Origin: Chitinophagales bacterium
GTDB taxonomy: Bacteria > Bacteroidota > Bacteroidia > Chitinophagales > JADIYW01
DNA: 64,000 nt
Assembly: GCA_023957235.1 (NCBI GenBank)
Contig: JAMLHI010000002.1
Location: 139,836-203,835 of the forward strand
Reading direction: 5' to 3'
Notes under the pieces: model-generated
The model's input: only the letters and a program-made list of their open reading frames with translations
Databases searched by the model: none
Told to the model about the DNA's origin: nothing
Part shown: positions 42,701-51,190 of the stretch, in pieces
How positions within the stretch are numbered: the first letter of the stretch is position 1
How the letters are laid out: each line of letters opens with the position of its first letter
Program-made: the position numbers and the translations under genes

Positions 42701-45700
42701 TATAATACAATTTGCCTGGATTAAGACAAGTAGCTATCAAACTATTTCCTTCTAAAACGAAATTGGCTTTAGTATCCAAGATATCATAATAAGTAGTGGA
42801 TACTACCGTAGCATCAGTATAATCTTCAATACCATGATTTCTTGATATCAAAGGCGACCATAAGTAACGCGGATCAGAGCAGTTAGGCGTCTGATTGCCT
42901 TGTCCTAAAACTGGATCCCAAACTGCAATGCTCAAATTGATTTGTTTATCTGCATCACTTGGTATGCCACTCGGTGCTGACTGAGCAGTAATCAATACAG
43001 ATCCTGAAGGAGGTGCTATAAAAGTAAACCAAACATCTCTATCCAATACCTGATCTGGATCCGCTAAAAATCCTCTTGTCGGTGTAGCACAAAAATTGTC
43101 AAAAATAGTATTTCCCCCTGGGTCTGAGTTGAGTGTACCTCCCACTGGCACAGTACCCAAAAACAATGCACCACATGGGTCATCATTCACAGGAACTCCT
43201 CTTGTAGTAGGGGCAGTCGTGATAATAGGCTCATATACACCTTCAAAACATGGAGATGCTCCTATTTCTAGCACTTGTACATAATAAGTTGTATTAGGCT
43301 CTGGACAACGCAATCTATACTTTCCAGGTGTTGTAGAAGCAGCATTAACAAAAGGAACTTCCCAAGGCAAGTCATATTCTGATTGCAGCTGTAATGATGG
43401 ATATATACAATCATCCACTTTTGATTTATAAATATTTATTTTAGAGTTAAAGAGTAGGCCTGCACATAGCGCACCTCTCACCCCTCGTCCACTCGTATAG
43501 TCATCGTGATCCCACTCTATCCACTCTGCTGGATTAGCATCTGTAGTAAATTTATACCATACAGAGGAGGTATGGGTACCACTTTCTCCTGGCCCTCCAG
43601 GAGTCACATTATCTGGTTCTCCTGCATCACCTGAAGTACATTTATTGGTATGAGGCAATCCAAAGAAAGGATAGCCAGTCATAGGAGCATTGTTGATTTC
43701 AGTCTGATGATTCAATCCACTTACCACAGATGTAGGGATAGTAGTTGCATCACAAATTTTGTCTCCAGGTCTAAAGGCTGATTTTTTTACTCGAATATTA
43801 AAATCTACATAATCTCCAGTCCCTATAGGATCTACTTGAATATAATAATTAGTATTAGGTGTTAAACACACATCTTTTATATGTCCATTATTATTAATCA
43901 AGCCACCAGCATCGCTATCTATCAATTCAAGGTTATTATAGTCTGATGCGTTGTCACCACATGCTCTAGCATTTGAGGAAGTAGATTTATAAAGGTATAT
44001 ATCTGGGAAAGTAGTAGGTACTCCTAAAGCAGAAGGTGAAGAAGATAAACGCTCGGCTACAATATCATAAATATGCATCAAAGTATTATCAGTATAATCA
44101 GCTGGAGGAGTTGTAAAACGATACCAGACTGTAGCATTGATACTGCTCAAAATGTCTGTATTATCTGGCTCACCACTTGTCGTAGTAGCACATCGAGTCG
44201 TCTGATTGTTAATGACTAAATCTGTATTATTAGCACTGCTGAGTGTACCCATAAAGCCCTGCTGGCCATCAACCGTAGAATTGGCAGGCAAACAGATATA
44301 ATCAGGACCCTGGTTAATAAGAGGACCTCCCTTTAACCTAATATCAAAGCTACCATCATCACATATAGAACCAAGACCAGTATATACTTGTACATAATAC
44401 CAAGTACTAGGCTCTAAACAGGATACTTTAAATGAGCCTTGTGTAGGATCTACCCCAAGTATTTCCTCAACATCATCTACTGCGGATAAACCAGCAATCC
44501 CTGTACAAGCACCTGCTATGGGTCTATTGCTCTTATACACTCTGACTCTAGGGAAGAATGTTCCATTAGCTAAACCAAACCAAAAATTACAATTTCCTCT
44601 CGTATTGGTCAATGAATTGTTATAAGAAGCATCGACAGTCGCCTCTATTGGAGGGTTAGCGTCTGTCTTAAAGCTATACCATATTGTTCTATCTGATGCA
44701 TTTGCACCTCCCAATGCAGCCTCACCCAATTCGGTAGAAGCACACTGATTATTGCCAGTCACCTGAGGATCTGTCACATTGGGATTGACGATTTGATCTG
44801 AACCGCCAATATTTGTAGCACTGCAAATATTGTCATTAGCCGGGCGAGTAAGAGCACCTGAAAGATTATCCATTCTGATTTTTACATCAAACTCTTGGTT
44901 TTCACACAATGCAGGAACTGAGTTTCTAGCCTGTATCTGTATATAATAATATGTATTTGCTGTAGGACACTCTATCTTGATATCACTATCATCACCAAAT
45001 GTACCAGTACCCACTTGGGTAACAAGACTATCTTTAGAACAAGTAATACCATCTGAAGTAGCCATACTATATACTTCGACTTTGGCTCCAGCTAGTAATG
45101 TACCGCCACCTTTACCAGTACAAAATTCTCTTACTCCTGAAGCGTCTATATAAAGATTGTCTCCTACATTGGCTCCAGTCTTTACTTTATACCATATTGT
45201 TTTATCACCAGAACCAGAATTAGGCTCTCCAGCATCTCTGGAAGCGCAAAAGTTATAAAAATTGCCTACTGTCTTCCAAGCTTGCCCTGCAGATACTGCT
45301 CCACCAGGCATCTGAGGAGATAAATCATAAGCATTACATACTTTATCATAAGCTGGATGATCTCCAAATTTTAATTGAAACTGAAAACATCCAGAACTTC
45401 CTCCGTTCAAATCTAGTGCGCAATTATCATCTGAAAATCCAGCTTGGATATAATAATCTGTTCCATAAGCCAGACAAACGTTATATAACCATTCATCTGA
45501 ATTGGTACCCGAACAAGTATAATCTCCTTCCACTCTACTGAGAGCTGTCGGGAAAGAACATCCTACAGCACCTGTGGCTCTAAAAAGTTGAACATTGACA
45601 TTATCACTTCCACAACCATTTTCTTTGATATAGGCTTTAAGGGGTAGAGATGTCTCTCCTATGGGTGCTGCTGGAGTCGTAAACTTATACCATAAGGTAT

Positions 45701-46334
45701 TTTTCATACCATTATTACTGGGCTCATTAGCCTGTCCGGTTGCGCATCTATTATCATAATTGATAGTCTGTGTCCCAGAACCAGGACTTTTCACACCCAA
45801 ATCAGTCGCATTACAGATATTATCATTGGGGGCAGTAAGAAAACTTCCCGACACTTCCCAATGATATGTCATCGTAAAATTTTTACCACTCTGACAACCA
45901 CTGCCACCAGTAGCTGTTCTAGTAACATTACCAAACACACCTGTAGAAACTGGAAGAGTCTCTGTCCAAGTACCGTCTGCTGAACTTCCATCACAAATTG
46001 GAACAGTACAAGATGTAGCACCATCATTTTCACATCCTCTTAAGCCAACACTTATACTAGACGGAGGGCTAAAGGAACAATTATATGTAGCATCATAAAT
46101 AGTATAGTTAATATTTCTAGTACATCCATTACATTCTGTTTCATATGTATCTTTACAATCTCCATTTATATAAAATCTCCATAATGGATCACTATCTCCC
46201 ATAGGCCAATTATCACAATCGCCTATATTAGTGGATACCTGAGTTACTATTAATCGGTATCTCATCTGCGCCATTGTTTCATTCAGAAACAAAAAGACCG
46301 TAATAAATAAGAATATTTTGTATAGAAATTTCAT
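36765..46334 (-). CDS. Giant secreted repeat protein with T9SS type A sorting domain
   Basis: A 3189-residue protein with a signal peptide (FLYKIFLFITVFLFLNETMAQ). From about residue 170 to 2840 it is built of about 15 diverged units of 150-200 residues. Each begins NDxxC-A or similar, carries C-A-T/S-x-E-x-x-E-P, a core of T-V/L-W-Y-R/K-F-x-T/A-P, often I-x-V/L-Y and ends with a Y-Y-I-Q-V-D-G strand and F-x-I/V. Fixed Cys pairs suggest disulfides. A fibronectin-like module (EKNTDRYIVEKSTD) and a type A sorting domain (LSVYPNPTDG, IKVINTLGQVM, GAYMISI) close it. It is likely a long surface fibre or adhesin. A small secreted protein is encoded just upstream. Confidence 0.9.
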   Translation of the reverse strand: MKFLYKIFLFITVFLFLNETMAQMRYRLIVTQVSTNIGDCDNWPMGDSDPLWRFYINGDCKDTYETECNGCTRNINYTIYDATYNCSFSPPSSISVGLRGCENDGATSCTVPICDGSSADGTWTETLPVSTGVFGNVTRTATGGSGCQSGKNFTMTYHWEVSGSFLTAPNDNICNATDLGVKSPGSGTQTINYDNRCATGQANEPSNNGMKNTLWYKFTTPAAPIGETSLPLKAYIKENGCGSDNVNVQLFRATGAVGCSFPTALSRVEGDYTCSGTNSDEWLYNVCLAYGTDYYIQAGFSDDNCALDLNGGSSGCFQFQLKFGDHPAYDKVCNAYDLSPQMPGGAVSAGQAWKTVGNFYNFCASRDAGEPNSGSGDKTIWYKVKTGANVGDNLYIDASGVREFCTGKGGGTLLAGAKVEVYSMATSDGITCSKDSLVTQVGTGTFGDDSDIKIECPTANTYYYIQIQARNSVPALCENQEFDVKIRMDNLSGALTRPANDNICSATNIGGSDQIVNPNVTDPQVTGNNQCASTELGEAALGGANASDRTIWYSFKTDANPPIEATVDASYNNSLTNTRGNCNFWFGLANGTFFPRVRVYKSNRPIAGACTGIAGLSAVDDVEEILGVDPTQGSFKVSCLEPSTWYYVQVYTGLGSICDDGSFDIRLKGGPLINQGPDYICLPANSTVDGQQGFMGTLSSANNTDLVINNQTTRCATTTSGEPDNTDILSSINATVWYRFTTPPADYTDNTLMHIYDIVAERLSSSPSALGVPTTFPDIYLYKSTSSNARACGDNASDYNNLELIDSDAGGLINNNGHIKDVCLTPNTNYYIQVDPIGTGDYVDFNIRVKKSAFRPGDKICDATTIPTSVVSGLNHQTEINNAPMTGYPFFGLPHTNKCTSGDAGEPDNVTPGGPGESGTHTSSVWYKFTTDANPAEWIEWDHDDYTSGRGVRGALCAGLLFNSKINIYKSKVDDCIYPSLQLQSEYDLPWEVPFVNAASTTPGKYRLRCPEPNTTYYVQVLEIGASPCFEGVYEPIITTAPTTRGVPVNDDPCGALFLGTVPVGGTLNSDPGGNTIFDNFCATPTRGFLADPDQVLDRDVWFTFIAPPSGSVLITAQSAPSGIPSDADKQINLSIAVWDPVLGQGNQTPNCSDPRYLWSPLISRNHGIEDYTDATVVSTTYYDILDTKANFVLEGNSLIATCLNPGKLYYIQVDGEDYLLCDFFNGGNCTMGYFSMQVKDAGLYDMASNSWADIQNGTAFGNDEPCYAKSLPVQSHTKDYNSLNWQLGSNLCASGINDPQPTGWFSTDATVWYKFIAPPSGKVKIRSENIAQLNRRDKANPNSPSGLLAVSDKDYHEKINLQLAVYTMGNCMDKSTLTEQASSYDGLIKENNISDVDNFVSLGTDGFDEYLVAKCLIPGKEYYIMVDGENDPTLGVLGATIKDVHGDFKISIQDYATVPASLNDNVCDAYEIMNVNSLPVNGVRTTGFFNNECATIEPNIEGSGMVAEKMRNSLTPNLINITAKKTLWFKFRAPSSGKVKIEAINSLNDKIDLGMALYDFPGEDCKLAASGFKVDEDYDPAVATFLHDEEVEIECLIPGRYYYLQIDGSNNPVACVPASLCSTGEFNINITHLSSDPRSDLSHTPPVGGHTAHDDFCDAINLGQINPGGTKNVLQDNNRCSTEELNEPGSSGWNFSLFDDQLRSVWYRFNTGMNLGALAPGKFTITVNNPSGTCMDLDIDLFEYNGTFLPATCQSQSNTNTQFNKLLKVGKGQPIILSPRSETIEIDCPSPNTTYFLRVIGTTICPGFGATMGTFDVKIQMDGTSIMANENDDICGAMSSTAGNLGQLSSGGTLVRNNHNNFCASQELGESETSQGAVQSEPEFDETMWYRFRTPSNPGEIKVSIEALLSAGAVSLPSITVYKGTSASYNPCSSGFGGLIKVASDMGTWTPLGGFTKIKPTVTLDCPSANWNYFVQIDGYDMALWGITPPGWLFSDNFTYNIEVKDNGSGSPRPANDNLANAIPVDNGTLVSGGTLVANGHNLCATGEDNEPRIDAMYNGSNTTDHRNELEDETVWYWFVTPPKPGVINVKVQDDPAFSESFTPNFAIFYNNGSNPTYRITEAPSPKLIQEGAESSAITGTSTNKNYTCLLPNTKYFVQIDGNDIVPTRTDQGHFILTVTDNGDGTIAGNNPVNDLICQAENITTSLVQNGTVTLPRANYCSWEELGEPNTSGNMGGTGDDVTAIAYDETVWYRFRPAWEGQYEISVSTSHNFVLYRSTSGTFDCTNPDWSKLTRMSSTLGLNSAEFSCLDDNQWYYIQVDGDDAGGNDFGPFNLTIKHKDASIPNHDMMCSAYDLGTISGTTQTTPLQNNTCATQEIDEPNVNGDYYNINSIGYDKTLWYRFRTPAQIGEWTISVTNQSPFSDRISASIVLYEVTQAPTCTGGQPVWSSLTERTSSILAEVISGNANISLECFKLKPNTNYYLQIQGEDVGIFGEVGTSFNVNVIHTPATVGNNDNVCSPMLVAIGSTYTDNNLCASTQDGEPDVSPSPQHPFVGGIKAYDETMWYRFVAPAEGYVKIEGRSLSSDPIDMNLNLYELPAGKTSICTAGVPDWSMLNKIGEKSANIITRDLDYENECLIPGRTYFFKIDGQDALDDRGDYSVKVINQYQAIPVVCSAVPNDEPCNLPSAYDLSAYVVDAPCSDGSMNYTNNYIISSSTPRIDCANRSSYGLSCGGMTNCSDYWYKFTVPSDSEGGVKIQGDDEYGAAGVNNSKLVVGAYRGNPCTGQLQFLGCDNGGLGKDVEFDIAASPGETIFLQVFNEGTPNPTRPTFGLCISTHCEPKSTCPTLPTLEYEVPQCWNLDEDNSSQNNSGGLYGNCLPGGSTSANYFTFNTECGATADGEPDTMTIVFSVNNVASNTALAIYEDATPCDGVSDGTLINCVPFGNCIGCSPSMTFSQTYRLEECKTYVVQIVGEDDDNNGSSGQIYIFKSPLEPPVLPVELVSFTGYNDGESNVLNWITASEKNTDRYIVEKSTDAVSYEAIGIVTANGNTSQMSSYTFVDAEPNTGHNYYRLKIVDFGNQFEYSNIIDIELADNVANNNQTTILSVYPNPTDGLTTVEMSVAQEKADFQIKVINTLGQVMYSEILPLVKGKNKFVIDAQKFAQGAYMISITNKATLESMEAKFVKQ

Positions 46335-46355
46335 TCTAATATTTTAAGAGGTTGA

Positions 46356-46802
46356 TTAATTTTTGATTACAGGTGCTTGTTGGCCATCAAACTCAGCTTT
46401 GCTGATAGCATATAAAGTAATACCTGATTCTAAAGCATCTTTCAAAAACTGCTCGACATTCACATGATTATCAAATACAAATGCGAGCTTTTCTTGATTA
46501 GGTTGTATTTTTATTACAGATTTATCTTTATAGATACTGAATAACATTCTATCAAAAGCATCTCCATTATCTGCATTGACACTAAAATAAATGACTTTGT
46601 GCTGAGCTATATCTTCTTCAGTAATCATACTGATAAATTGTTTGAAAAAACCAGATTCTTTAAGGCTAATTCGCTCATCATCAGTAATTGCAACAGGTGG
46701 ATATTTAGGTAATTGGCCACTATCTTGAGCAGCTATTTTCCCAATACCTATACACACTATGAAAGCAGTAATTATCCATTTGCTTATAATATAAAATTTC
46801 AT
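46356..46802 (-). CDS. Small secreted protein upstream of the giant adhesin
   Basis: A 148-residue protein with a signal peptide (KWIITAFIVCIGIGKIAAQ) and no family I recognise. Visible features are a conserved-looking LPKYPPVAITDDERISLKESGFFKQF and a mixed charge core (VIYFSVNADNGDAFDRMLFSIYKDKS). It ends 21 bases before the giant gene on the same strand, so the two are almost certainly co-transcribed. A role as a partner of the giant protein is inference. Confidence 0.7.
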   Translation of the reverse strand: MKFYIISKWIITAFIVCIGIGKIAAQDSGQLPKYPPVAITDDERISLKESGFFKQFISMITEEDIAQHKVIYFSVNADNGDAFDRMLFSIYKDKSVIKIQPNQEKLAFVFDNHVNVEQFLKDALESGITLYAISKAEFDGQQAPVIKN

Positions 46803-47142
46803 GTCTATATAAATTTATTAGGTCAACACAGTTATTTTTAAAAATTAAAACAGTATATTCTTTACATTAATTAAAATTTCAACAACAATAATTAACAGTT
46901 TAATATACCGTAAATTAAAACAAATTTAATAAGGAAAAAGAAATTAAAACAAGTATTTAACACTATCACGGCAAGTCAACTTCATAATATATATATATGC
47001 CATACATCCTAATAAAATAAGGGTTTTTCAATAAGACAGAATTATTAATTTTAATTTTTTTTTGATAAAAATCAATTGAAATTTTCAAAGTTAAAAGTGA
47101 AAAAAATCTAATATAAAGGCTATTTAGAAATTCAGACAATAT
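46803..47142. other. AT-rich divergent intergenic region
   Basis: About 340 bases of very AT-rich sequence between the divergent adhesin operon and the UbiA-type gene. It has A- and T-tracts (for example 47050-47065) that may bend DNA, and no gene. It must hold the adhesin operon promoter but I could not pick one out. Confidence 0.5.
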
Positions 47143-47150
47143 TATCTTTG
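47143..47150 (+). promoter_or_regulatory. Promoter -7 box for the UbiA-type gene (TATCTTTG)
   Basis: Exact TAnnTTTG match only 8 bases before the TTG at 47159, so transcription would start about there. Either the message is leaderless or translation starts at the next in-frame TTG (47183). Confidence 0.4.
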
Positions 47151-47158
47151 ATAAAATC

Positions 47159-48250
47159 TTGTTAAAAGAAGAAAAAACCAAATTGCTTACCCATATACCC
47201 TATATCAGAGCACATCATTGGTGGTCATATAAGACAACTCCAATTCTAGGATTTATATATTTTTATTGTGACTATTTCAATCATGTACCAAGCACACAAT
47301 TAAGCGCAGTAATATTCTTCTTTATTCTTTCTTACGTGGGATTTGCAGGCCTTGGATATACAATTAATGATATGTATGATATTGAAGTAGATAAAAAAGC
47401 TGGAAAAATCAATCAACTGGGGGGAAAAAGTGTTTTTTTCAAGGTACAATTGATTCTTTTATTATCAATATTAGCATGGGCACCTTGGTTGTATCTGAGA
47501 TCGCCTTGGTACATCCCTCTTAGTTTTGTTATTTTATTGCTTTTATTGCTGACATACTCACATCCTTACACTCGATTAAAAGAACATTCTTTATTGGGTC
47601 CGATTTGGGATGCACTTTATGGACACGTTCTGCCAATATTGATTACTTGTTTCACCTTCCAACAATATCTTCAATATTTACCTTATAATGAGTGGGTCTT
47701 TTATAGCAGCTTAATTATTTGGCAATTCTTAAAGGGCCTTAGAAATATTCTGATACACCAACTTGATGACTATGCCAATGATCTTTCTTCAGGAACCCAA
47801 ACTTTAGTCACTATTTATGGAAAGGAAAGAGTCTATCACCAGATATTGAAATGGATATTGCCGTTAGAGCTTGTTTTTCTTCTCCTATTTTTAACAACTC
47901 TTGGAGTTAGATTTTATCATATATGGATATTTTGCCTCCTTTTTATTTTTATCTATCGTTTTGGACATGGGCTATTTACCCATCGCAATTGGGATAAAGA
48001 AAACCACACTAAAAACACCTATCTCTATATTCTCAATGATTTTTATGAAATGTATCTACCTTTTTATTTTTTATTGTCATTTTGCTTTAAGAGACCTGAG
48101 TATATACTTTTTTTAATCATTCATATCTTATTATTCCCAAGTATTTTACCAAGAATAAAATCTGATTTTTTAAGGGCAATAATTGAGTTTAAAAATTACA
48201 TAAAAAATTATCTATTATTGATTTATAGATATTTTAATAAAGAAAAATGA
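47159..48250 (+). CDS. UbiA-family prenyltransferase
   Basis: A 363-residue integral membrane protein. The first Asp-rich motif is NDMYDIEVDKKAGK (NDxxDxxxD) and the second is QLDDYANDLSSG, both in the positions of UbiA-type enzymes that attach prenyl chains to aromatic or other acceptors. Multiple hydrophobic helices lie between and after. The first start codon in frame is TTG; ATG appears only inside the conserved motif, so TTG 47159 or 47183 is used. The aromatic partner is not predictable. It is convergent with the methyltransferase gene by 1 base. Confidence 0.85.
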   Translation: MLKEEKTKLLTHIPYIRAHHWWSYKTTPILGFIYFYCDYFNHVPSTQLSAVIFFFILSYVGFAGLGYTINDMYDIEVDKKAGKINQLGGKSVFFKVQLILLLSILAWAPWLYLRSPWYIPLSFVILLLLLLTYSHPYTRLKEHSLLGPIWDALYGHVLPILITCFTFQQYLQYLPYNEWVFYSSLIIWQFLKGLRNILIHQLDDYANDLSSGTQTLVTIYGKERVYHQILKWILPLELVFLLLFLTTLGVRFYHIWIFCLLFIFIYRFGHGLFTHRNWDKENHTKNTYLYILNDFYEMYLPFYFLLSFCFKRPEYILFLIIHILLFPSILPRIKSDFLRAIIEFKNYIKNYLLLIYRYFNKEK

Positions 48251-48251
48251 A

Positions 48252-49064
48252 TTAGACTTTTTCTAATAAGGTTTCATAATAAATTAAAAAGATAGGTCCT
48301 GTACCATCATACAACCCTTTTTGTTTCTCGTGAATTGTAATATTATTATCTGCAACGAACTTAGTGCCCACTTCAGTAAAATAAGGTATTTGTAAAGGTC
48401 TGCACATTTTTATTTCAAACCCAGCTTGAATAGCTGCATTTTTTAAATTTTCAATATTCTCAATATAAAGGCAAAAGTCTCTATTAACATTCTGAACAGC
48501 AATATCAATCTCTTTCTTAGTTTTTTTATCCGATGTTACATTGTAGTATTGATCTTTTATATAGACTTTCCCTCCTTTCTTTAAAACCTTTTTACAACTT
48601 TGAAATACTTTGGGTATATCAACAGAGTGAGTGAGTGCTTCCAAAAAATAAACTAAATCAAAAGATGCTGGAGAATAATACTCTTCCAATAGATGAAAAT
48701 CTCCTTGTCGAACAGCAACTTTTCCAATTAAATCCTTTGCTTGTAAAATACTTTTATTAGCAATTTCACATTGATAATCAGAAATGGTCAATCCTTGAAT
48801 ATCTACATTAAGCTTGCTGGCAAAATAGATAGCTGGACCACATACGCCGCAACCAGCATCAATAATCTTCTGACCATCTTGCATCTCTGACCCTGAAATA
48901 ATATAATCAAACAAGCTAGGCAAATCCGTTGTTCTAAAGGACTGAAAAGTGTCACCAAAAACTTTCATATAACGGTCTGTCCATTCTTCATAATATGACT
49001 TTACTTTTTGAGGAGTCAACTCTTCTTTTGGTTTCCGTTGAAATAATTGTCTTAAAAAACTCAT
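48252..49064 (-). CDS. SAM-dependent methyltransferase
   Basis: A 270-residue class I methyltransferase. The SAM motif is IIDAGCGVCGPAIYFASKL, followed by VDIQGLTISDYQCEIA, VAVRQGDFHLLEEYY, FDLVYFLEALTHSVD and the post-motif KKGGKVYIKDQYY. It starts 11 bases after the Wzt-type ATPase stop, so it probably belongs to that operon. In polysaccharide export by Wzm/Wzt pathways, a methyltransferase can cap the non-reducing end and set chain length. Whether this one does so is an inference from position. Confidence 0.85.
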   Translation of the reverse strand: MSFLRQLFQRKPKEELTPQKVKSYYEEWTDRYMKVFGDTFQSFRTTDLPSLFDYIISGSEMQDGQKIIDAGCGVCGPAIYFASKLNVDIQGLTISDYQCEIANKSILQAKDLIGKVAVRQGDFHLLEEYYSPASFDLVYFLEALTHSVDIPKVFQSCKKVLKKGGKVYIKDQYYNVTSDKKTKKEIDIAVQNVNRDFCLYIENIENLKNAAIQAGFEIKMCRPLQIPYFTEVGTKFVADNNITIHEKQKGLYDGTGPIFLIYYETLLEKV

Positions 49065-49075
49065 TGAAAATTGTT

Positions 49076-50188
49076 TTAATCATTTTGGAGCGTTCGCCAA
49101 TCTGCGAAAAGTCGTAATGGATTGGGATAAAAATTTAGAAAGGGTAAAATATTCTCATCGTAATTTAAATCTATATAATAACAATTCTGAAAAAGTTTGG
49201 ATACTGCCTTTCTATCTTTAATTACAGCCAACGTAATAGTATATTTATCTGGTTTAATACTATAAATTGGAACTTTCATTTGAAAAGAAATCTCATTTCC
49301 ATCCAATTCAAATGAAGATTTTGTTTGATTATGCAAAGAAGTCAGACTAAATCGACTATGTACAGAAGAAGATCCATCAAAAATAAGTCCTATATCTATC
49401 CAGTTATAATCTTTCACATCACTCAATTTCATATTGATTTCCAATGTTTCATTTTCTACGATATGCTCTATCTTCTTCAAATTCACCTTTTCATCTTGTT
49501 CAAACTTGGGAAACAAGTCTATAAAAGTTTCCTTTTCTACTATACTACCCTTCTCTATAGCTATAATTTTACTACAAATTGCAATTAGCAATTCAATATC
49601 ATGACTGACGATTACAATAGTCAAACCTTCTTCTTTCTTTTGGCGAAGGACATTCAAGCATTTCCTCATAAAATATTGATCGCCCACAGCCAACACTTCA
49701 TCTAATAAAAGCACATCACATTTTAGATGTATAATGACACTAAACGCCAAACGCAAATACATTCCATTGGAATAAGTTTTTACCGGCTGGTCAATAAATT
49801 TGCCAATTTCGCTAAACTCGACAATCTCATCAAAAGATGCTTCAATCTCCTTTTTTGTAAATCCCAAGATTTGACCATGCAGATATACATTTTCTCGACC
49901 TGTCAATTCGGGATGAAATCCTGCTCCAATATCTAAAATAGATGCTACTTTCCCCTTAATATAAATATCTCCACCTGTAGGAGGAGTTACGCTTGAAAGG
50001 ATTTTCAACAAAGTGCTTTTCCCGCAGCCATTAGGTCCGACAACACCAATTATTTCACCGGCTTTCACTGACAAATTGATACCTTTCAAAACTTCAAGTA
50101 CTTTGTTTTGATTATCATTCTCAAAAGGAGTTCTCAAAGTGTAGCTCTTAGAAAGATTTTTTATTTCTATCAAAGTATTTTCCATCAT
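49076..50188 (-). CDS. ABC-transporter ATPase for polysaccharide export (Wzt type)
   Basis: A 370-residue ATP-binding subunit. Walker A GPNGCGKST, signature YSNGMYLRL, Walker B CDVLLLDEVLAVGD and the His loop IVIVSHD are present. The KxxGKVASILDIGAGFHPELTGRENVYLHG block is the mark of the polysaccharide (TagH/RfbE/Wzt) family. Residues 240-370 form a beta-rich C-terminal domain like the carbohydrate-binding domain of Wzt. ATGA overlap (50185-50188) couples it to the permease. It powers export of an O-antigen or similar glycan. Confidence 0.9.
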   Translation of the reverse strand: MMENTLIEIKNLSKSYTLRTPFENDNQNKVLEVLKGINLSVKAGEIIGVVGPNGCGKSTLLKILSSVTPPTGGDIYIKGKVASILDIGAGFHPELTGRENVYLHGQILGFTKKEIEASFDEIVEFSEIGKFIDQPVKTYSNGMYLRLAFSVIIHLKCDVLLLDEVLAVGDQYFMRKCLNVLRQKKEEGLTIVIVSHDIELLIAICSKIIAIEKGSIVEKETFIDLFPKFEQDEKVNLKKIEHIVENETLEINMKLSDVKDYNWIDIGLIFDGSSSVHSRFSLTSLHNQTKSSFELDGNEISFQMKVPIYSIKPDKYTITLAVIKDRKAVSKLFQNCYYIDLNYDENILPFLNFYPNPLRLFADWRTLQND

Positions 50189-51000
50189 ATCAAATCAATA
50201 TACTTAGTTTCATGTCTGCTAAAAATCCACAAGCCACCAATAAACAGAGGAATTATCGACAATATAGAATATAAATAGTGAGTATCAAATATATAATTTA
50301 AAAACAAAGAGGCTCTCCAAGCTTCTAATAATCCTGCAATAGGATTAAAATAAAGAAGCGGTCTCAAAAAATCAGGATAAGTTGCAACAGGAATAAATAC
50401 CGGTGTAAACCATATTAATAAATTGATGACATAGGGAAGTGCTTGTAAAATATCTCTATTTTTAAAAGAAAAAGCTCCTATCCATATACTGATAGAGATA
50501 GCCAAAATCACAAACCCTAAAAAAATAAATGGAAGAAAAAATATTTTTATAGATATAGGTTCTTGATACAGTATCATCAAAAATATCAGCAATAAAAAAC
50601 TCAACATCACCTCAAAAATGACTACAATAGATTTAGAGATAGGAACTATAATCCTAGGGAAATAGACTTTTTTGATAATGCTAATAGATTCGTTCATGCC
50701 ATTAAGACTCTGCATCATAGAATTGGAAAATAAATTCCATGCTATCAATCCACTCAAAACAAATATAGGATAAACCACTTCAGACGATTCTATATTAAAA
50801 ACATATTGAAAAAAGAAAATATAGAGAGTCGCTTGAATGATAGGATGAAACAAGAGCCATAAAGTACGCAGTCTAGTCTGAGCATATCTTACCTTGATTT
50901 CTCGGCTCACAAAAACACGAATCATAGATTTAAACTCCCAAATCTTATTGAGATATTGAAAAACAGTATCTTGTTTCGCACTAATATGCTTGATAATCAT
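50185..51000 (-). CDS. ABC-2 permease for polysaccharide export (Wzm type)
   Basis: A 271-residue membrane protein with six helices, opening with EFKSMIRVFVSREIKVRYAQTRLRTLWLLFHPIIQATLYIFFF, the diagnostic start of Wzm/TagG permeases. Later segments (ILSGLIAWNLFSNSMM, LPYVINLLIWFTPVFIPVATYP, FNPIAGLLEAWRASLF) match as well. It forms the transport channel with the Wzt-type ATPase encoded next. It is the first gene of the three-gene export operon. Confidence 0.9.
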   Translation of the reverse strand: MIIKHISAKQDTVFQYLNKIWEFKSMIRVFVSREIKVRYAQTRLRTLWLLFHPIIQATLYIFFFQYVFNIESSEVVYPIFVLSGLIAWNLFSNSMMQSLNGMNESISIIKKVYFPRIIVPISKSIVVIFEVMLSFLLLIFLMILYQEPISIKIFFLPFIFLGFVILAISISIWIGAFSFKNRDILQALPYVINLLIWFTPVFIPVATYPDFLRPLLYFNPIAGLLEAWRASLFLNYIFDTHYLYSILSIIPLFIGGLWIFSRHETKYIDLI

Positions 51001-51114
51001 AAAAATTTTAAACTAGTTTCAATATAGGAAATTAGCTTTATATTACTCTCAAAAAATCCGTGATAAGTGAATTATTTTAGATTATCAATTAGGAAGATGA
51101 TATTAAAATTCAAA

Positions 51115-51139
51115 AATAAAAAAGGAGCTAAAAAGCTCC
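51115..51139 (-). terminator. Intrinsic terminator after the small membrane protein
   Basis: On the minus strand GGAGCT-TTTT-AGCTCC is followed by a run of T. It lies 52 bases past the stop of the 75-residue gene. Confidence 0.75.
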
Positions 51140-51190
51140 CTGTATCAGTCTTGGATGGATATTATCGCTCCTTATTTACAAATATACTTC

